32,443 bases of DNA from an uncultured Oscillospiraceae bacterium (GTDB taxonomy: Bacteria > Bacillota > Clostridia > Oscillospirales > Oscillospiraceae), in the NCBI GenBank assembly GCA_949494735.1, contig CATABD010000026.1, forward strand, positions 1 to 32,443, given 5' to 3'. A program made the translations under genes and the position numbers. Positions 7,027 to 14,598 of the stretch are shown in pieces (position 1 is the stretch's first letter; each line of letters starts with the position of its first letter). The notes beneath the pieces were generated by a model, which saw nothing but the letters and a program-made list of their open reading frames with translations, was not told the origin of the DNA and did no database searches.

Positions 7027-7121
7027 GAATCAGAACTCAACAGTTTCCGCCAAATTTGTTGTTCCATCCAGGGAGACACGCCATTATAATGGGGCTATCA
7101 TCAGAAAAGGAGATGTCCCAT

Positions 7122-7484
7122 ATGAAAAACCTGGATACCGTTTATGCCGAGCGAATCGCTTCGGAGTACGACCAAAAGCCCGCCTCCAAGCTGGTGGCCC
7201 TGAAAAAGCTGGATCGGAAGGCCAAGCTGCCCGCTCAGGTTTTCACCTACACCTTTGGCGTAATTGGAACGCTGCTCCTGGGTGTGGGAATGTGCCTGTG
7301 TATGGGTGTGATCGGGCAGGGCCTGTCCATGGCCATGCCGCTGGGCATTGTGGTCGGCGTGGTTGGGATTGGGATGGTGTCGGTCAATTATCCCGTCCAC
7401 AAAAGGCTGCTGGAACAGGGCCGGAAAAAGTACGCCTTTGAGATCATGGAGCTGGCAAAGGATATCACGGCGGAAAATGCCTGA
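7122..7484 (+). CDS. Small two-span membrane protein (family often mislabelled dihydropteridine reductase)
   Basis: A 120-residue protein with two predicted membrane helices, at about residues 44-65 (FTYTFGVIGTLLLGVGMCLC) and 68-93 (GQGLSMAMPLGIVVGVVGIG). The ends are charged: a KLVALKKLDRKAKLP stretch before the first helix and a basic C-terminal tail. I recall this family being labelled dihydropteridine reductase in databases, but it has none of the features of a short-chain reductase, so that name should not be trusted. AAAGGAG lies 9 bases before ATG 7122; an upstream in-frame ATG at 7113 is too close to it. The TetR gene follows after 22 bases and is probably in the same operon. Confidence 0.8.
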   Translation: MKNLDTVYAERIASEYDQKPASKLVALKKLDRKAKLPAQVFTYTFGVIGTLLLGVGMCLCMGVIGQGLSMAMPLGIVVGVVGIGMVSVNYPVHKRLLEQGRKKYAFEIMELAKDITAENA

Positions 7485-7506
7485 ACCCGGTGGGGAGGGA
7501 AAGCGG

Positions 7507-8103
7507 ATGAACAAGTCGGAGAGCAAATATTTCCACACGGCGGAGCGCATGGACGAGGCCCTGCTTTCCCTCCTGCTGGAGAAGGATTTTGAGTATATCA
7601 CGGTCAAAGATGTCTGCGCCCGGGCCGGCGCGAACCGTTCCACCTTTTACCTCCATTATGAGAACACCGCCGAGCTTCTTTCGGAGGCTGTGGCGATGAT
7701 CCACCGGCGCTTCCAAACGAGCCTCCCGGAACTGGGGGCGGCAAACGCCGCGATTCCTGATTTGCCAAAGAAGGAGCTGTTTTTCATCACCGACCAGTGG
7801 CTGCTCCCCTGGCTCGGCTTTGTGGAGGAGAACCGGCGCGTTTACAAGGCCATCCATACCCAGGCGCATATGTTCGGCGTGGAGCGTACCTACAAGGACT
7901 TTTTCCAGAGCGTATTTTCCCCTATCCTGTCCCGGTACGGCGTCGCGGAGGAGCGGCACGGCTATATGATGGAGTTTTACCGCCACGGCCTGGTGGCCAT
8001 CATTCTCAGATGGGTGGACTCCGACTGCCGGGAGAGCGCCGCCGAGATTGCGGAGATCATCAAATTATGTGTGGGTCACAGAGCCGATGAAAAAACAGGT
8101 TAA
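7507..8103 (+). CDS. TetR/AcrR family transcriptional regulator
   Basis: A 198-residue regulator. The N-terminal helix-turn-helix region is clear: a helix ending LLEKDFEYITVKDVCARAGA followed by NRSTFYLHYENTAELL (about residues 30-62). The C-terminal domain (70-198) resembles the TetR_C type found in DhaS-like Firmicute regulators, and the ligand is unknown. GGGGAGGGAAAG precedes ATG 7507. It lies between two small membrane-protein genes and overlaps the downstream one by 17 bases, so it probably represses its own cassette. The likely operator is the palindrome at 7081-7092, which is inference. Confidence 0.9.
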   Translation: MNKSESKYFHTAERMDEALLSLLLEKDFEYITVKDVCARAGANRSTFYLHYENTAELLSEAVAMIHRRFQTSLPELGAANAAIPDLPKKELFFITDQWLLPWLGFVEENRRVYKAIHTQAHMFGVERTYKDFFQSVFSPILSRYGVAEERHGYMMEFYRHGLVAIILRWVDSDCRESAAEIAEIIKLCVGHRADEKTG

Positions 8104-8743
8104 AGGGCTGTTGGCCTATTGGCGGGAGAAACGCCCCATTTTTGCCTTGGTTGGGACGGCGGGAAGCTTTGCCGCCACGATTCTGTTCGCCCTGTACAAT
8201 GGCGGGCTGGGTCTTTGGCACAAGTCACTTTGGCATGGGAGCATTTGCATCTATTATATTCTGCTGTCCTTACTGCGGGGCATCTTGCTGGCCACAGAGC
8301 GGAGGGCCGGAAGCGAACAGCCAGACGTGGCGGAGGACTATCGCAAAAAGGCATTTTATGTGACCTCCGGCTTCGTGCTGGTAATGAATGCGGCGCTGCC
8401 TGTCCCGGCGGCGTTGATGGTGCTGAATCGGCGTTTCGTTCAGACAGGGTTGATCCCGGCTATTGCCTCAGCTGCCTACACTACCTACAAAATCAGCGCG
8501 GCGGCAGTAAAGTGGAAACAGACAGGCGGGACGATCCTGGAACGGGAACTGCGTATGATACGGCTTGTAGACGCCCTGGTGTCTGTTCTTGTCTTGCAGA
8601 ATACGATGATCATTGCTGTGGACAGCGGTATTTCTCAGGGGATGTTCCGGCTTGCGGCGGTCTCAAGCGCGGGGATACTTCTGCTTATTTTCACGGTATC
8701 GGCGGCATGGTTTGTGCAAGGCCGTTCGTTTCGCCGAAATTAG
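8087..8743 (+). CDS. Integral membrane protein, unknown function
   Basis: A 218-residue hydrophobic protein with about five to six predicted membrane helices, for example ALVGTAGSFAATILFALY, ICIYYILLSLLRGILL, and AVSSAGILLLIFTVSAAWFV near the C-terminus. I do not recognise the family. The ATG at 8087 lies inside the TetR gene and has no clear ribosome site, so translation is probably coupled to the regulator. A GTG a few codons upstream is possible. As the last gene of the membrane protein/TetR cassette it may be the target the regulator controls, perhaps a small transporter or sensor. Confidence 0.7.
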   Translation: MKKQVKGLLAYWREKRPIFALVGTAGSFAATILFALYNGGLGLWHKSLWHGSICIYYILLSLLRGILLATERRAGSEQPDVAEDYRKKAFYVTSGFVLVMNAALPVPAALMVLNRRFVQTGLIPAIASAAYTTYKISAAAVKWKQTGGTILERELRMIRLVDALVSVLVLQNTMIIAVDSGISQGMFRLAAVSSAGILLLIFTVSAAWFVQGRSFRRN

Positions 8744-8751
8744 CTTTAATC

Positions 8752-8786
8752 GACAGCGGCAGGACGCGGAAGGCCCTGCCGCTGTC
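8752..8786 (+). terminator. Terminator-like hairpin after the TetR cassette
   Basis: GACAGCGGCAGG and CCTGCCGCTGTC form a perfect 12-bp stem starting 9 bases after the membrane-protein stop. The following T content is weak (TTATGG). Confidence 0.6.
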
Positions 8787-8827
8787 TTATGGTGGAACCC
8801 CTCCACCTATCCGCCCGGGCCTGGGCA

Positions 8828-8836
8828 TGGTACAAT
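8828..8836 (+). promoter_or_regulatory. Possible extended -10 promoter for the Ubl-JAMM operon
   Basis: TGGTACAAT reads as an extended -10 element (TGn plus TACAAT). No convincing -35 box lies 17 bases upstream. It would give a leader of roughly 185 bases before the start codon at 9029. Confidence 0.35.
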
Positions 8837-8850
8837 GGGTTTGTATTTCA

Positions 8851-8880
8851 GGGCGGAGTAAGTTAGGGCGGAGTAAGCGA
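8851..8880. repeat. 15-bp direct repeats in the Ubl-JAMM leader
   Basis: GGGCGGAGTAAG occurs at 8851-8862 and 8866-8877 with a period of 15, and a degenerate third unit (GGGTGGAACGGCG) starts at 8881. The arrangement recalls short iterons or a protein-binding array upstream of the operon. Confidence 0.6.
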
Positions 8881-8960
8881 GGGTGGAACGGCGTGGAAAG
8901 GGGTGAAGTCTGCCCTCCGCCGGACCGAAACGGCCTGGAAAAACAAAAAATGGACAAGAA

Positions 8961-9000
8961 GACTGTGAGTTGCCCATGGGGCAGTTCACGGTCCTTTTTT
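8961..9000 (+). terminator. Strong intrinsic terminator in the leader of the Ubl-JAMM operon
   Basis: GACTGTGAGTTGCC pairs with GGCAGTTCACGGTC (14 pairs with G-U wobbles) around CATG and is followed by CTTTTTTG. It ends only 29 bases before the start codon at 9029, downstream of the candidate promoter, so it could attenuate the operon rather than simply end an upstream transcript. Confidence 0.75.
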
Positions 9001-9028
9001 GTCCCCAAACACGAGAGGAGAAAAGATC

Positions 9029-10459
9029 ATGAGTGAACAGAGCAGCAGCGGATTCCCCTTTACCGAGATGGCCGACGGCGCCGGCCTGGACATCGACGCC
9101 ATCTTTGGCGGCGCGTCCGGCGGCGGAACCCCCAGCGATGTGACCCCCTTCGAGGCGGCGCTGCCCCAGCAGGTCCAGCCCGCCGCACAGGCACAGCCCC
9201 AGGCGGCGCCCCAGCCCGCGCCCCAGCCCGCGCCCCAGGCGGCCCCGCAGCCCGCGGCGTCCGTGTTCCAGAGTGTCCAGCCCATACCGCCCGCCCCGGC
9301 TCCGGCGGCGCAGCCCGCCCCGGCCCCCGCGCCTGTGGCAACCCAGACACCGGCGGCACAGTCCCCGCTGGACATCGATCCCCTGGCCGCCGCCATGGCG
9401 GAGCAGGAGGCCAAGGCGGAGCAGAAAGCGGCCAAGTCCCTGTTCGAGAAATCCCCGGTGTTCTGCTACGGCAGCGCCAAAGAGGACATCGCCGACCCCG
9501 GCATGACCTTCGAGGAGCTTCGCATCGCCAAGGCGGAGGACTTCCCCGAGCTGGCCGAGGGCAAGAAGGTGTCCTGGACGGTGGAGTACGGCAAGACCGT
9601 GAAGCCCATCACTGACCCCAAGGGGACCACCATCGCCTCCGTCAAGTCGGAGATCGAAACCTCCAAGGCGTTCCTGGACAACCTCAAGAAGGCCAAGGAC
9701 AAGAACCCGGACTGCCTGGTGAAGCCCAAGGTCACCGCCCAGAGCAAGGGCATCGCCGCCTACAAGGGGGTGTTCGCCTCCCTGGAGGAGGCCCGGGCGT
9801 CGGACAAGACCATCTGCGCCATCCCCGGCGGGGACGGCAGGGTGTACGAGCTGCGGAAAAACGAGCTGGGGGAGTTCATCGCCCCCAAGGACTGCGTGAT
9901 CGACCTTCCAACGGTTGTGGCCGGGTTTACCCCGGCCCTTCCGCTGGTGCCCATGGAGCTGCTGGCCCAGATCATCTCCTTCTTCCGCTGCTGCATGAGC
10001 GGCCCAGAGGAGTTCGAGGCGCTGGCCCACATCTTCTGGGACAAGCAGGAGGAGAAATTTGTGGCGCACATCCCGAAACAGCGGGTGACCAAGGCCCACA
10101 TCGACGCCGACCTGACCCAGGAGGAGCTGCCGGAGGACCGTTACCTGCACTACATCGACATACACAGCCACAACAGCATGGAGGCCAAGTTCTCCCGTGT
10201 GGACGATGAGGATGAGCGGGCCACCCGGATCTACATCGTGGTGGGCCGGCTGGACAAGTTCTTCCCGGACGTCACGGTGCGGATGTCCTGCGGCGGCACC
10301 TACCTGACCCTGCCCCCCGGCTGCGTACTGGAGAGCTTCGGCGGGGTGTTCCCTGCTGAGTGGCGCGCCCAGGTGACGCTGCTGCGGAGGGAGGCCCTGC
10401 CGGTACTGCGTCCGATGGCGGAAGCGCCGGCGGAGAAGCCGTGGGAGGATCGCCAATGA
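9029..10459 (+). CDS. Fusion of PRTRC protein C-like ubiquitin-like domain and JAMM/JAB protease domain
   Basis: A 476-residue multidomain protein. Residues 1-40 are short and acidic; about 40-115 is an Ala/Pro/Gln-rich disordered linker with PQPAPQPAPQ repeats. Residues about 143-195 (VFCYGSAKEDIADPGMTFEE, then a FPELAEG segment) resemble the PRTRC system protein C, a prokaryotic ubiquitin-like family. The C-terminal domain (about 295-450) has a complete JAMM zinc-protease motif: H379-S-H381, seven residues, S389, two residues, D392, with E330 as candidate catalytic Glu. JAMM enzymes remove ubiquitin-like tags. GAGAGGAGAAAA precedes ATG 9029. It overlaps the E1-like gene by four bases (ATGA). 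The JAMM call is strong; the ubiquitin-like call is pattern recognition and needs a profile or structure check. Confidence 0.8.
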   Translation: MSEQSSSGFPFTEMADGAGLDIDAIFGGASGGGTPSDVTPFEAALPQQVQPAAQAQPQAAPQPAPQPAPQAAPQPAASVFQSVQPIPPAPAPAAQPAPAPAPVATQTPAAQSPLDIDPLAAAMAEQEAKAEQKAAKSLFEKSPVFCYGSAKEDIADPGMTFEELRIAKAEDFPELAEGKKVSWTVEYGKTVKPITDPKGTTIASVKSEIETSKAFLDNLKKAKDKNPDCLVKPKVTAQSKGIAAYKGVFASLEEARASDKTICAIPGGDGRVYELRKNELGEFIAPKDCVIDLPTVVAGFTPALPLVPMELLAQIISFFRCCMSGPEEFEALAHIFWDKQEEKFVAHIPKQRVTKAHIDADLTQEELPEDRYLHYIDIHSHNSMEAKFSRVDDEDERATRIYIVVGRLDKFFPDVTVRMSCGGTYLTLPPGCVLESFGGVFPAEWRAQVTLLRREALPVLRPMAEAPAEKPWEDRQ

Positions 10460-11112
10460 AGTTCTCCATGACCCGCCCGGTGAAGATCGTCATGCTGGGC
10501 GCGGGCAGCACCGGCGGCCACATCGCGCCCCACCTGTACCGCCTGCTGTACTCGCTGGACCGCCCGGTGCGGTTCATCCTCTGCGACGGTGATGTGGTGG
10601 AGGAGAAGAACCTGGTGCGGCAGAATTTCACCCCCGCCGACCTGGGAGAGAACAAGGCCAGGGTGCTGGCGGAGCGGTATTCCGCCGTATTCGGCCTGGA
10701 GACGGAATATGTGCCCTCCTTCGTGGAGGATGAGGAGCAGCTTCACGCCCTGCTGGAGCCGGAATATCTCTGGATGCGCCAGCCCGGCCATGCCTACGGC
10801 GTGCGGGAGCCGGAGCAGGTCATCCTCATCGGCGCGGTGGACAACAACAAATCCCGGCAGCTGTGCCACCGGGTATTTTACGACCGCCTTTCCCTGTCCG
10901 AGAAGATCCGGGCGGGGATGGAGGTGTCCGAGCTGATGAAGCGGCTCACCGGGCGCAATTACCCGGTGTTCGTGGACAACATGGAGTCCGTGGACGACCT
11001 CAACAACGTGCGGCCCACCGGGCAGGTCATCATGGCCAAGTGCGTCAGCGGCGCGCCCCTGGCGGTGCGGCCTGTGCGGCCTATTGACGTGGCCCAGCGG
11101 CAGGCGGCGTAG
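10456..11112 (+). CDS. E1-like ThiF family adenylyltransferase (PRTRC type)
   Basis: A 218-residue E1/ThiF/MoeB superfamily protein. The Rossmann nucleotide-binding loop G15-A-G-S-T-G20 starts the domain. D44 and D46 in CDGDVVEEKN, N52, R55-Q56 and K67 (GENKA) match the E1 pattern DxDxVexxNLxRQ and NKA; D129 in GAVDNNKSRQ matches the ATP/Mg-binding Asp. E1 enzymes adenylate the C-terminus of a ubiquitin-like or sulfur-carrier protein. Zinc-binding CxxC pairs of MoeB/ThiF are absent, and the protein is short. C137 and C196 are possible catalytic cysteines but cannot be assigned. It overlaps the JAMM gene, so the two products are probably made in step and work together. Confidence 0.88.
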   Translation: MKFSMTRPVKIVMLGAGSTGGHIAPHLYRLLYSLDRPVRFILCDGDVVEEKNLVRQNFTPADLGENKARVLAERYSAVFGLETEYVPSFVEDEEQLHALLEPEYLWMRQPGHAYGVREPEQVILIGAVDNNKSRQLCHRVFYDRLSLSEKIRAGMEVSELMKRLTGRNYPVFVDNMESVDDLNNVRPTGQVIMAKCVSGAPLAVRPVRPIDVAQRQAA

Positions 11113-11131
11113 GGGGTGAGTCCGTCTGGCC

Positions 11132-12196
11132 GTGAAGCAATACGAAAAAATCCCCATCGTGGACGCGGCCAGACGGTGCGGCATAGCCTTGGATTCCCGG
11201 ACGCTGCGGCATCGGGAGGTGGAGGCCACCTGCCCCTTCTGCCACGACCACGGGCCGGGGAAGTACCATCTCAGCCTGAACACCGCCACAGACCAGTACC
11301 GCTGCACCCTGTGCGGCGCCCACGGCAACAGCGTGACGCTGTACGCACGGCTCATGGGCGTGTCCAACCGGGAGGCGTACCACGCCCTGGCCCGGGAGGG
11401 CAAGGTCTATCCCATGCCCCGGCAGAAAGTGTCCGCGAAAGATGCGGAGCGCCAGCCCCTGCCCCTGGAGCGGCGACATGAGGCATATACCGCCATGCTG
11501 GATCACCTGACGCTGCTGGACCGGCACCGGGACAATCTGCTGGAGCGGGGGCTGTCCGGGGAGCGCATTGAGCGAAACCAGTACCGCAGTATGCCGGAGA
11601 CGGACGCGGGGCGGCGGCTGTTGGCCGCCCTGCTCCGCTCCTGCGGCCACGAGCTGCTGGGCCTGCCGGGGTTCCGCACCTACTACGGTGAGTGGGAGCT
11701 CTCCGGGCCGAAAGGGTTTCTGATCCCCGTCCGCAACAAGGACGGGCTGATCCAGGGCATGAAGATACGGCTGGACGACGCGGACAAGCCGAGCCGGAAA
11801 TACCGCTGGCTGTCCAGCAGGGATATGCCCAACGGCACCCGCAGTTATTCCTATATCCATGTCACCGGCGACACAACCCAAAAGCGGGCCTTCCTCACGG
11901 AGGGCCCGCTGAAGGGGGACGTGGCCAGCTATCTGGCCCACGACGCGCTGTTCGTGTGCGTGGGCGGGGTGAACGCCATCCGCGGGCTGAAGGACACACT
12001 GGTGGATCTGGGCGTCACCCATGCGGTGGAGGCCATGGACATGGACCAGCTGACCAACCCCAACGTCCGCAATGCCATATTGGCCATGCGGCGGGAAGTA
12101 CAGGCCATCAAGGGCCTAAAATACACGAAATACACATGGGATCCGGCGTATAAGGGGGTAGACAACTATTTCTTGAGCCGGGTGGCTGCCATGTAG
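11132..12196 (+). CDS. CHC2 zinc-finger DNA primase-like protein
   Basis: A 354-residue DnaG-like primase of the mobile-element type. An N-terminal CHC2 zinc finger is clear: C34-P-F-C37 and C58-T-L-C61, with HGNS following as in DnaG. The C-terminal half contains a Toprim-like core, with RAFLTEGPLKGDVASYLAHD (Glu) and later EAMDMDQLTN (DxD). The start is a GTG at 11132 with GGGGTGA upstream; no suitable ATG exists nearby. It would make primers for element replication, working with the SSB and DnaC-like ATPase seen at the left edge. It follows the ThiF gene by 19 bases in the same operon. Confidence 0.85.
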   Translation: MKQYEKIPIVDAARRCGIALDSRTLRHREVEATCPFCHDHGPGKYHLSLNTATDQYRCTLCGAHGNSVTLYARLMGVSNREAYHALAREGKVYPMPRQKVSAKDAERQPLPLERRHEAYTAMLDHLTLLDRHRDNLLERGLSGERIERNQYRSMPETDAGRRLLAALLRSCGHELLGLPGFRTYYGEWELSGPKGFLIPVRNKDGLIQGMKIRLDDADKPSRKYRWLSSRDMPNGTRSYSYIHVTGDTTQKRAFLTEGPLKGDVASYLAHDALFVCVGGVNAIRGLKDTLVDLGVTHAVEAMDMDQLTNPNVRNAILAMRREVQAIKGLKYTKYTWDPAYKGVDNYFLSRVAAM

Positions 12197-12207
12197 AAAG
12201 AGGGAAA

Positions 12208-12828
12208 ATGATGGACAGGATAATGGTGAAAGTGACCTGCATCGCGGATTGGATCAAGTTCCGAACGATCCGGCGCGGGTATGAGGCTTTGGACGGGATC
12301 GCTGTGTCCCGCGGCGTATTCGAGGATCTGGAGGCACACGGATATGCCGCGCAGAACGGGTCCAATTCCTTTGCAGTGTTTCGTCGGGACTGCTTTCGCG
12401 GAACTGTAAGCATCCGGCTCGCGTGGCTGAACTACTGCGGGCGTCGGCTGTTCGGCTGGGAAGAATGTGTGATATTGGATTATGAGAAATTGATGGCGTT
12501 TGTGCGGGACAGCGCCGTCCCCAACGGGCCAAAGGAGTGGCGGGGGTTATCCGTGGTACCCCGCACGCCCCGGTCCCGGCTGGTCTTTCGCTGCGATGAA
12601 CGGCTTCGGGAATGCCTGGACAATAAACTCGTCCGGCACAAGCTGGTGAAATTCCTGCGGGACAATTTTCGGTGGCCCAGATCTGAGCGAGTCGAATTTT
12701 ACACCGATTTTGAGCCATACAGCTTTTTCTTTCAAGAGTATTGCGGCGGCAAGCCCGCCATGTGTGGCGGCTTGATCCTCCATGGACAAGAGAATATGGA
12801 GAAGGCGTATTACTCCATTCATACTTAA
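12208..12828 (+). CDS. Conserved mobile-element protein, unknown function (DUF6329-like)
   Basis: A 206-residue soluble protein. Recognisable stretches are YEALDGIAVSRGVFEDLEAH, an FRRDCFRGTVSIRLAWLNYC segment, and a C-terminal PYSFFFQEYCGGKPAMCGGL followed by ILHG and ending in YSIHT. I recall this pattern from a conserved family of Firmicute elements, possibly DUF6329, but cannot confirm it. No catalytic motif is evident. AGAGGGAAA lies just before ATG 12208, 11 bases after the primase stop, so it belongs to the same operon. Codon usage is slightly less GC-biased than its neighbours. Confidence 0.65.
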   Translation: MMDRIMVKVTCIADWIKFRTIRRGYEALDGIAVSRGVFEDLEAHGYAAQNGSNSFAVFRRDCFRGTVSIRLAWLNYCGRRLFGWEECVILDYEKLMAFVRDSAVPNGPKEWRGLSVVPRTPRSRLVFRCDERLRECLDNKLVRHKLVKFLRDNFRWPRSERVEFYTDFEPYSFFFQEYCGGKPAMCGGLILHGQENMEKAYYSIHT

Positions 12829-12846
12829 CAAGAAAGGGACATGAAA

Positions 12847-13824
12847 ATGGATAACGTATTTGATATGCACGATTTCATCGGCACATCCCAGGGCGACCAG
12901 GCCCATATGCTGGGCAAGTTCCTCTATTTTTCCCTGGCGAACCTGCTGGTGGACAAGGGAGAACTGTCCAAGCTGTGCGAGGACATGGGCATCCCCTATG
13001 CCGGCGGCACCCGGCTGTCCGTGGGGGACGCTTTCCGCTCCGCCACCGGCGACATCCGGGAGCGGGTTCCTGTGACCGTCATGGGGGAGACCAACATCTA
13101 TTTGGCCTACTGCCGGGACAATAAACGCACCAGCGCCGAGATTTTATCCCGGGAGCTGGTGAAGGAGACGCTGAACCAGCGTACCAACAACTACGAGAAG
13201 CTGGCCAACATCAGCTACGACAAGAGGGACGGCGTGTTCCGGGCGGAAAACCTGGTGCCGGATGACGCCATCGACGTGGCCGCCTGCTGCCGCAAGGCGG
13301 AGGAGTTGTTTGAACTCTACCAGCGGTGTGCCAACCGTAAGCAGATCGAGACTATCTGCGTCAACTACCTGCGGGGGCTGGAGGCCACCAAGCTGAGCAT
13401 CTCGGGGCATATGTACTTCGTGCCCCGCACCTACATGGACAAGGTGGATCTGTTTGAGGACTTCATCGGCCTGCTGGGCGGGCTCAACCGCAGGGAGACT
13501 CCGCTGATGGTGAACAGCTTTTTCATCATTGACGATGAAAAGCAACGGTCCAAGATGACCGAGGAGTTCTACGCAGCGGTGAAGAAGGAGATCGCTGCCT
13601 ACCAGGAGCGGGCGGACTACCTCATCAAGTCCGGCAGCCAGAGCCCGGCGGTGATGGAACGCTGGGTACTGAAGATCCAGGCGCTGGAGGAGAAAAAGAA
13701 GCACTATGAGGGTGTGCTCCGCCGGGAACTGGATGGACTGGACGATGAATTTGCCACGCTGAAGTTCCTGGGGCAGGAGCTCCAGACGCGGGCGCAGAGC
13801 ATTCGGTTTCAAAAGGCGGCGTAG
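12847..13824 (+). CDS. DUF6744-like element protein
   Basis: A 325-residue mainly helical protein. Its middle has the recognisable ATKLSISGHMYFVPRTYMDK segment (about residues 182-201), and its C-terminal third (about 235-320) is predicted coiled coil with charged repeats (EEKKKHYEGVLRRELDGLDD). It resembles DUF6744 proteins of Firmicute elements, whose function is unknown. ATG 12847 has better spacing from AAGGGAC than ATG 12841. As last gene of the operon with the Ubl-JAMM, E1 and primase genes, it might be a structural or segregation factor; this is inference. Confidence 0.7.
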   Translation: MDNVFDMHDFIGTSQGDQAHMLGKFLYFSLANLLVDKGELSKLCEDMGIPYAGGTRLSVGDAFRSATGDIRERVPVTVMGETNIYLAYCRDNKRTSAEILSRELVKETLNQRTNNYEKLANISYDKRDGVFRAENLVPDDAIDVAACCRKAEELFELYQRCANRKQIETICVNYLRGLEATKLSISGHMYFVPRTYMDKVDLFEDFIGLLGGLNRRETPLMVNSFFIIDDEKQRSKMTEEFYAAVKKEIAAYQERADYLIKSGSQSPAVMERWVLKIQALEEKKKHYEGVLRRELDGLDDEFATLKFLGQELQTRAQSIRFQKAA

Positions 13825-13834
13825 ACCATAAGCA

Positions 13835-13868
13835 TGGGCGGAGAGGAAACTCTCCGCCCATTGTTTTT
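13835..13868 (+). terminator. Intrinsic terminator closing the Ubl-JAMM/primase operon
   Basis: TGGGCGGAGAG pairs perfectly with CTCTCCGCCCA around GAAA, followed by TTGTTTTT. It lies 11 bases after the stop at 13824. Confidence 0.9.
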
Positions 13869-13940
13869 GCAAATTACAGGTTTATCTATGTGAAGCAGCA
13901 GGGAATAAAAGCAGGGCCCTCCCTCTGCTGTTCAACCTTC

Positions 13941-14501
13941 TCATTTGTTAAACCCTTTCAGAATTTCCGCACTTTGGGCAATAAAACCATTCCGGTCGAA
14001 GGCCCCGTTCTGCATCGCCTCCTGAACGATGATTCCGTCGGACACCAGCAGGATCAGCCAGGCCAGGAACTCCGCCGAAACCCCGGTGCGCTGGGCAATC
14101 CGGGAGCTGATGAGTTGGTGGAACTCCCCATAGCGGCGCACCAGCTTCTCCCGCAGCACCTCATCCCCCGCCTGGGCCTCGCACAAAAGGTGCATCCGCA
14201 GGCCGGCCCAGGCGGTGTCCCGCTCCACCACGTATTTCACCAGCCGGGGCAGGGAGGTGTCCTTGGCCTCGTCATCCGTCCAGCGGATAAAGTCGTCCCA
14301 CTGCTCGCTGAGGTAGCGGTCGGCCAGGTCGAACAAAATTTCCCCCTTGGTCTTGTAGTGGTAGTACAGCGTCCCCTTGGACACCCCCGCTTTTTTGGCA
14401 ATATCCGCCAGAGAGGTGTCCCCCAAAGTTCCCTTCTCCAGCAGGACCTGGGTGGCATTCAAGATCACCGGTTTTACATCTTCTTTTCTGGGTGCGGCCA
14501 T
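13941..14501 (-). CDS. TetR family repressor of the divergent glycerol/ether-type operon
   Basis: A 186-residue TetR regulator. The helix-turn-helix is clear: TSLADIAKKAGVSKGTLYYH followed by YKTKGEILFDL (about residues 33-63). The C-terminal domain resembles the YfiR/BetI group of ligand-binding domains. ATG 14501 is preferred because GAGGGAAACGG sits directly upstream; ATG 14522 has no site. The gene is divergent from the five-gene FAD/kinase operon. The two promoters overlap, and a perfect 9-4-9 palindrome lies at the operon side, so the protein most likely represses the operon and possibly itself. The ligand may be an intermediate of the pathway, which is inference. Confidence 0.92.
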   Translation of the reverse strand: MAAPRKEDVKPVILNATQVLLEKGTLGDTSLADIAKKAGVSKGTLYYHYKTKGEILFDLADRYLSEQWDDFIRWTDDEAKDTSLPRLVKYVVERDTAWAGLRMHLLCEAQAGDEVLREKLVRRYGEFHQLISSRIAQRTGVSAEFLAWLILLVSDGIIVQEAMQNGAFDRNGFIAQSAEILKGFNK

Positions 14502-14536
14502 CCGTTTCCCTCTTTTCCACAAAAATACTTAACTAT

Positions 14537-14565
14537 ATTATAGCATTTTTGCGCCCCCTTGACAA
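14537..14565 (-). promoter_or_regulatory. Promoter of the TetR gene
   Basis: On the minus strand TTGTCA (14565-14560), exactly 17 bases, then a perfect TATAAT (14542-14537). The -35 box overlaps by five bases the -35 box of the divergent operon promoter, so the two promoters should compete for RNA polymerase. Confidence 0.8.
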
Positions 14566-14587
14566 TCTAAACTTGCTGTGTTATGAT
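14559..14587 (+). promoter_or_regulatory. Promoter of the Glp/FGGY/AGPS-like operon
   Basis: A perfect TTGACA (14559-14564), 17 bases, then TATGAT (14582-14587). This is close to the sigma-A consensus, as expected of a strong promoter held down by a repressor. Confidence 0.88.
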
Positions 14588-14598
14588 TCATTTAAATT

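Noticed and set aside
7122-7484. Dihydropteridine reductase
   Set aside because: The protein is a 120-residue two-helix membrane protein with no Rossmann fold or catalytic Tyr-Lys motif; the name appears to be a propagated database label.
8807-10456. Minus-strand open frame of about 550 codons opposite the Ubl-JAMM gene
   Set aside because: The Gly/Arg/Leu-rich repeats simply mirror the Ala/Pro/Gln-rich linker on the plus strand, and no ribosome site or motif supports it.
12847-13824. DUF6744-like protein as the missing E2-like component
   Set aside because: It is helical and coiled-coil-rich, with no visible E2-type catalytic Cys and His/Asn context, so I did not call it an E2.
13825-13940. 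Attachment site or element boundary near the end of region 1
   Set aside because: The region ends with a terminator, but I found no tRNA gene, integrase or matching direct repeat within the window, so no boundary is claimed.
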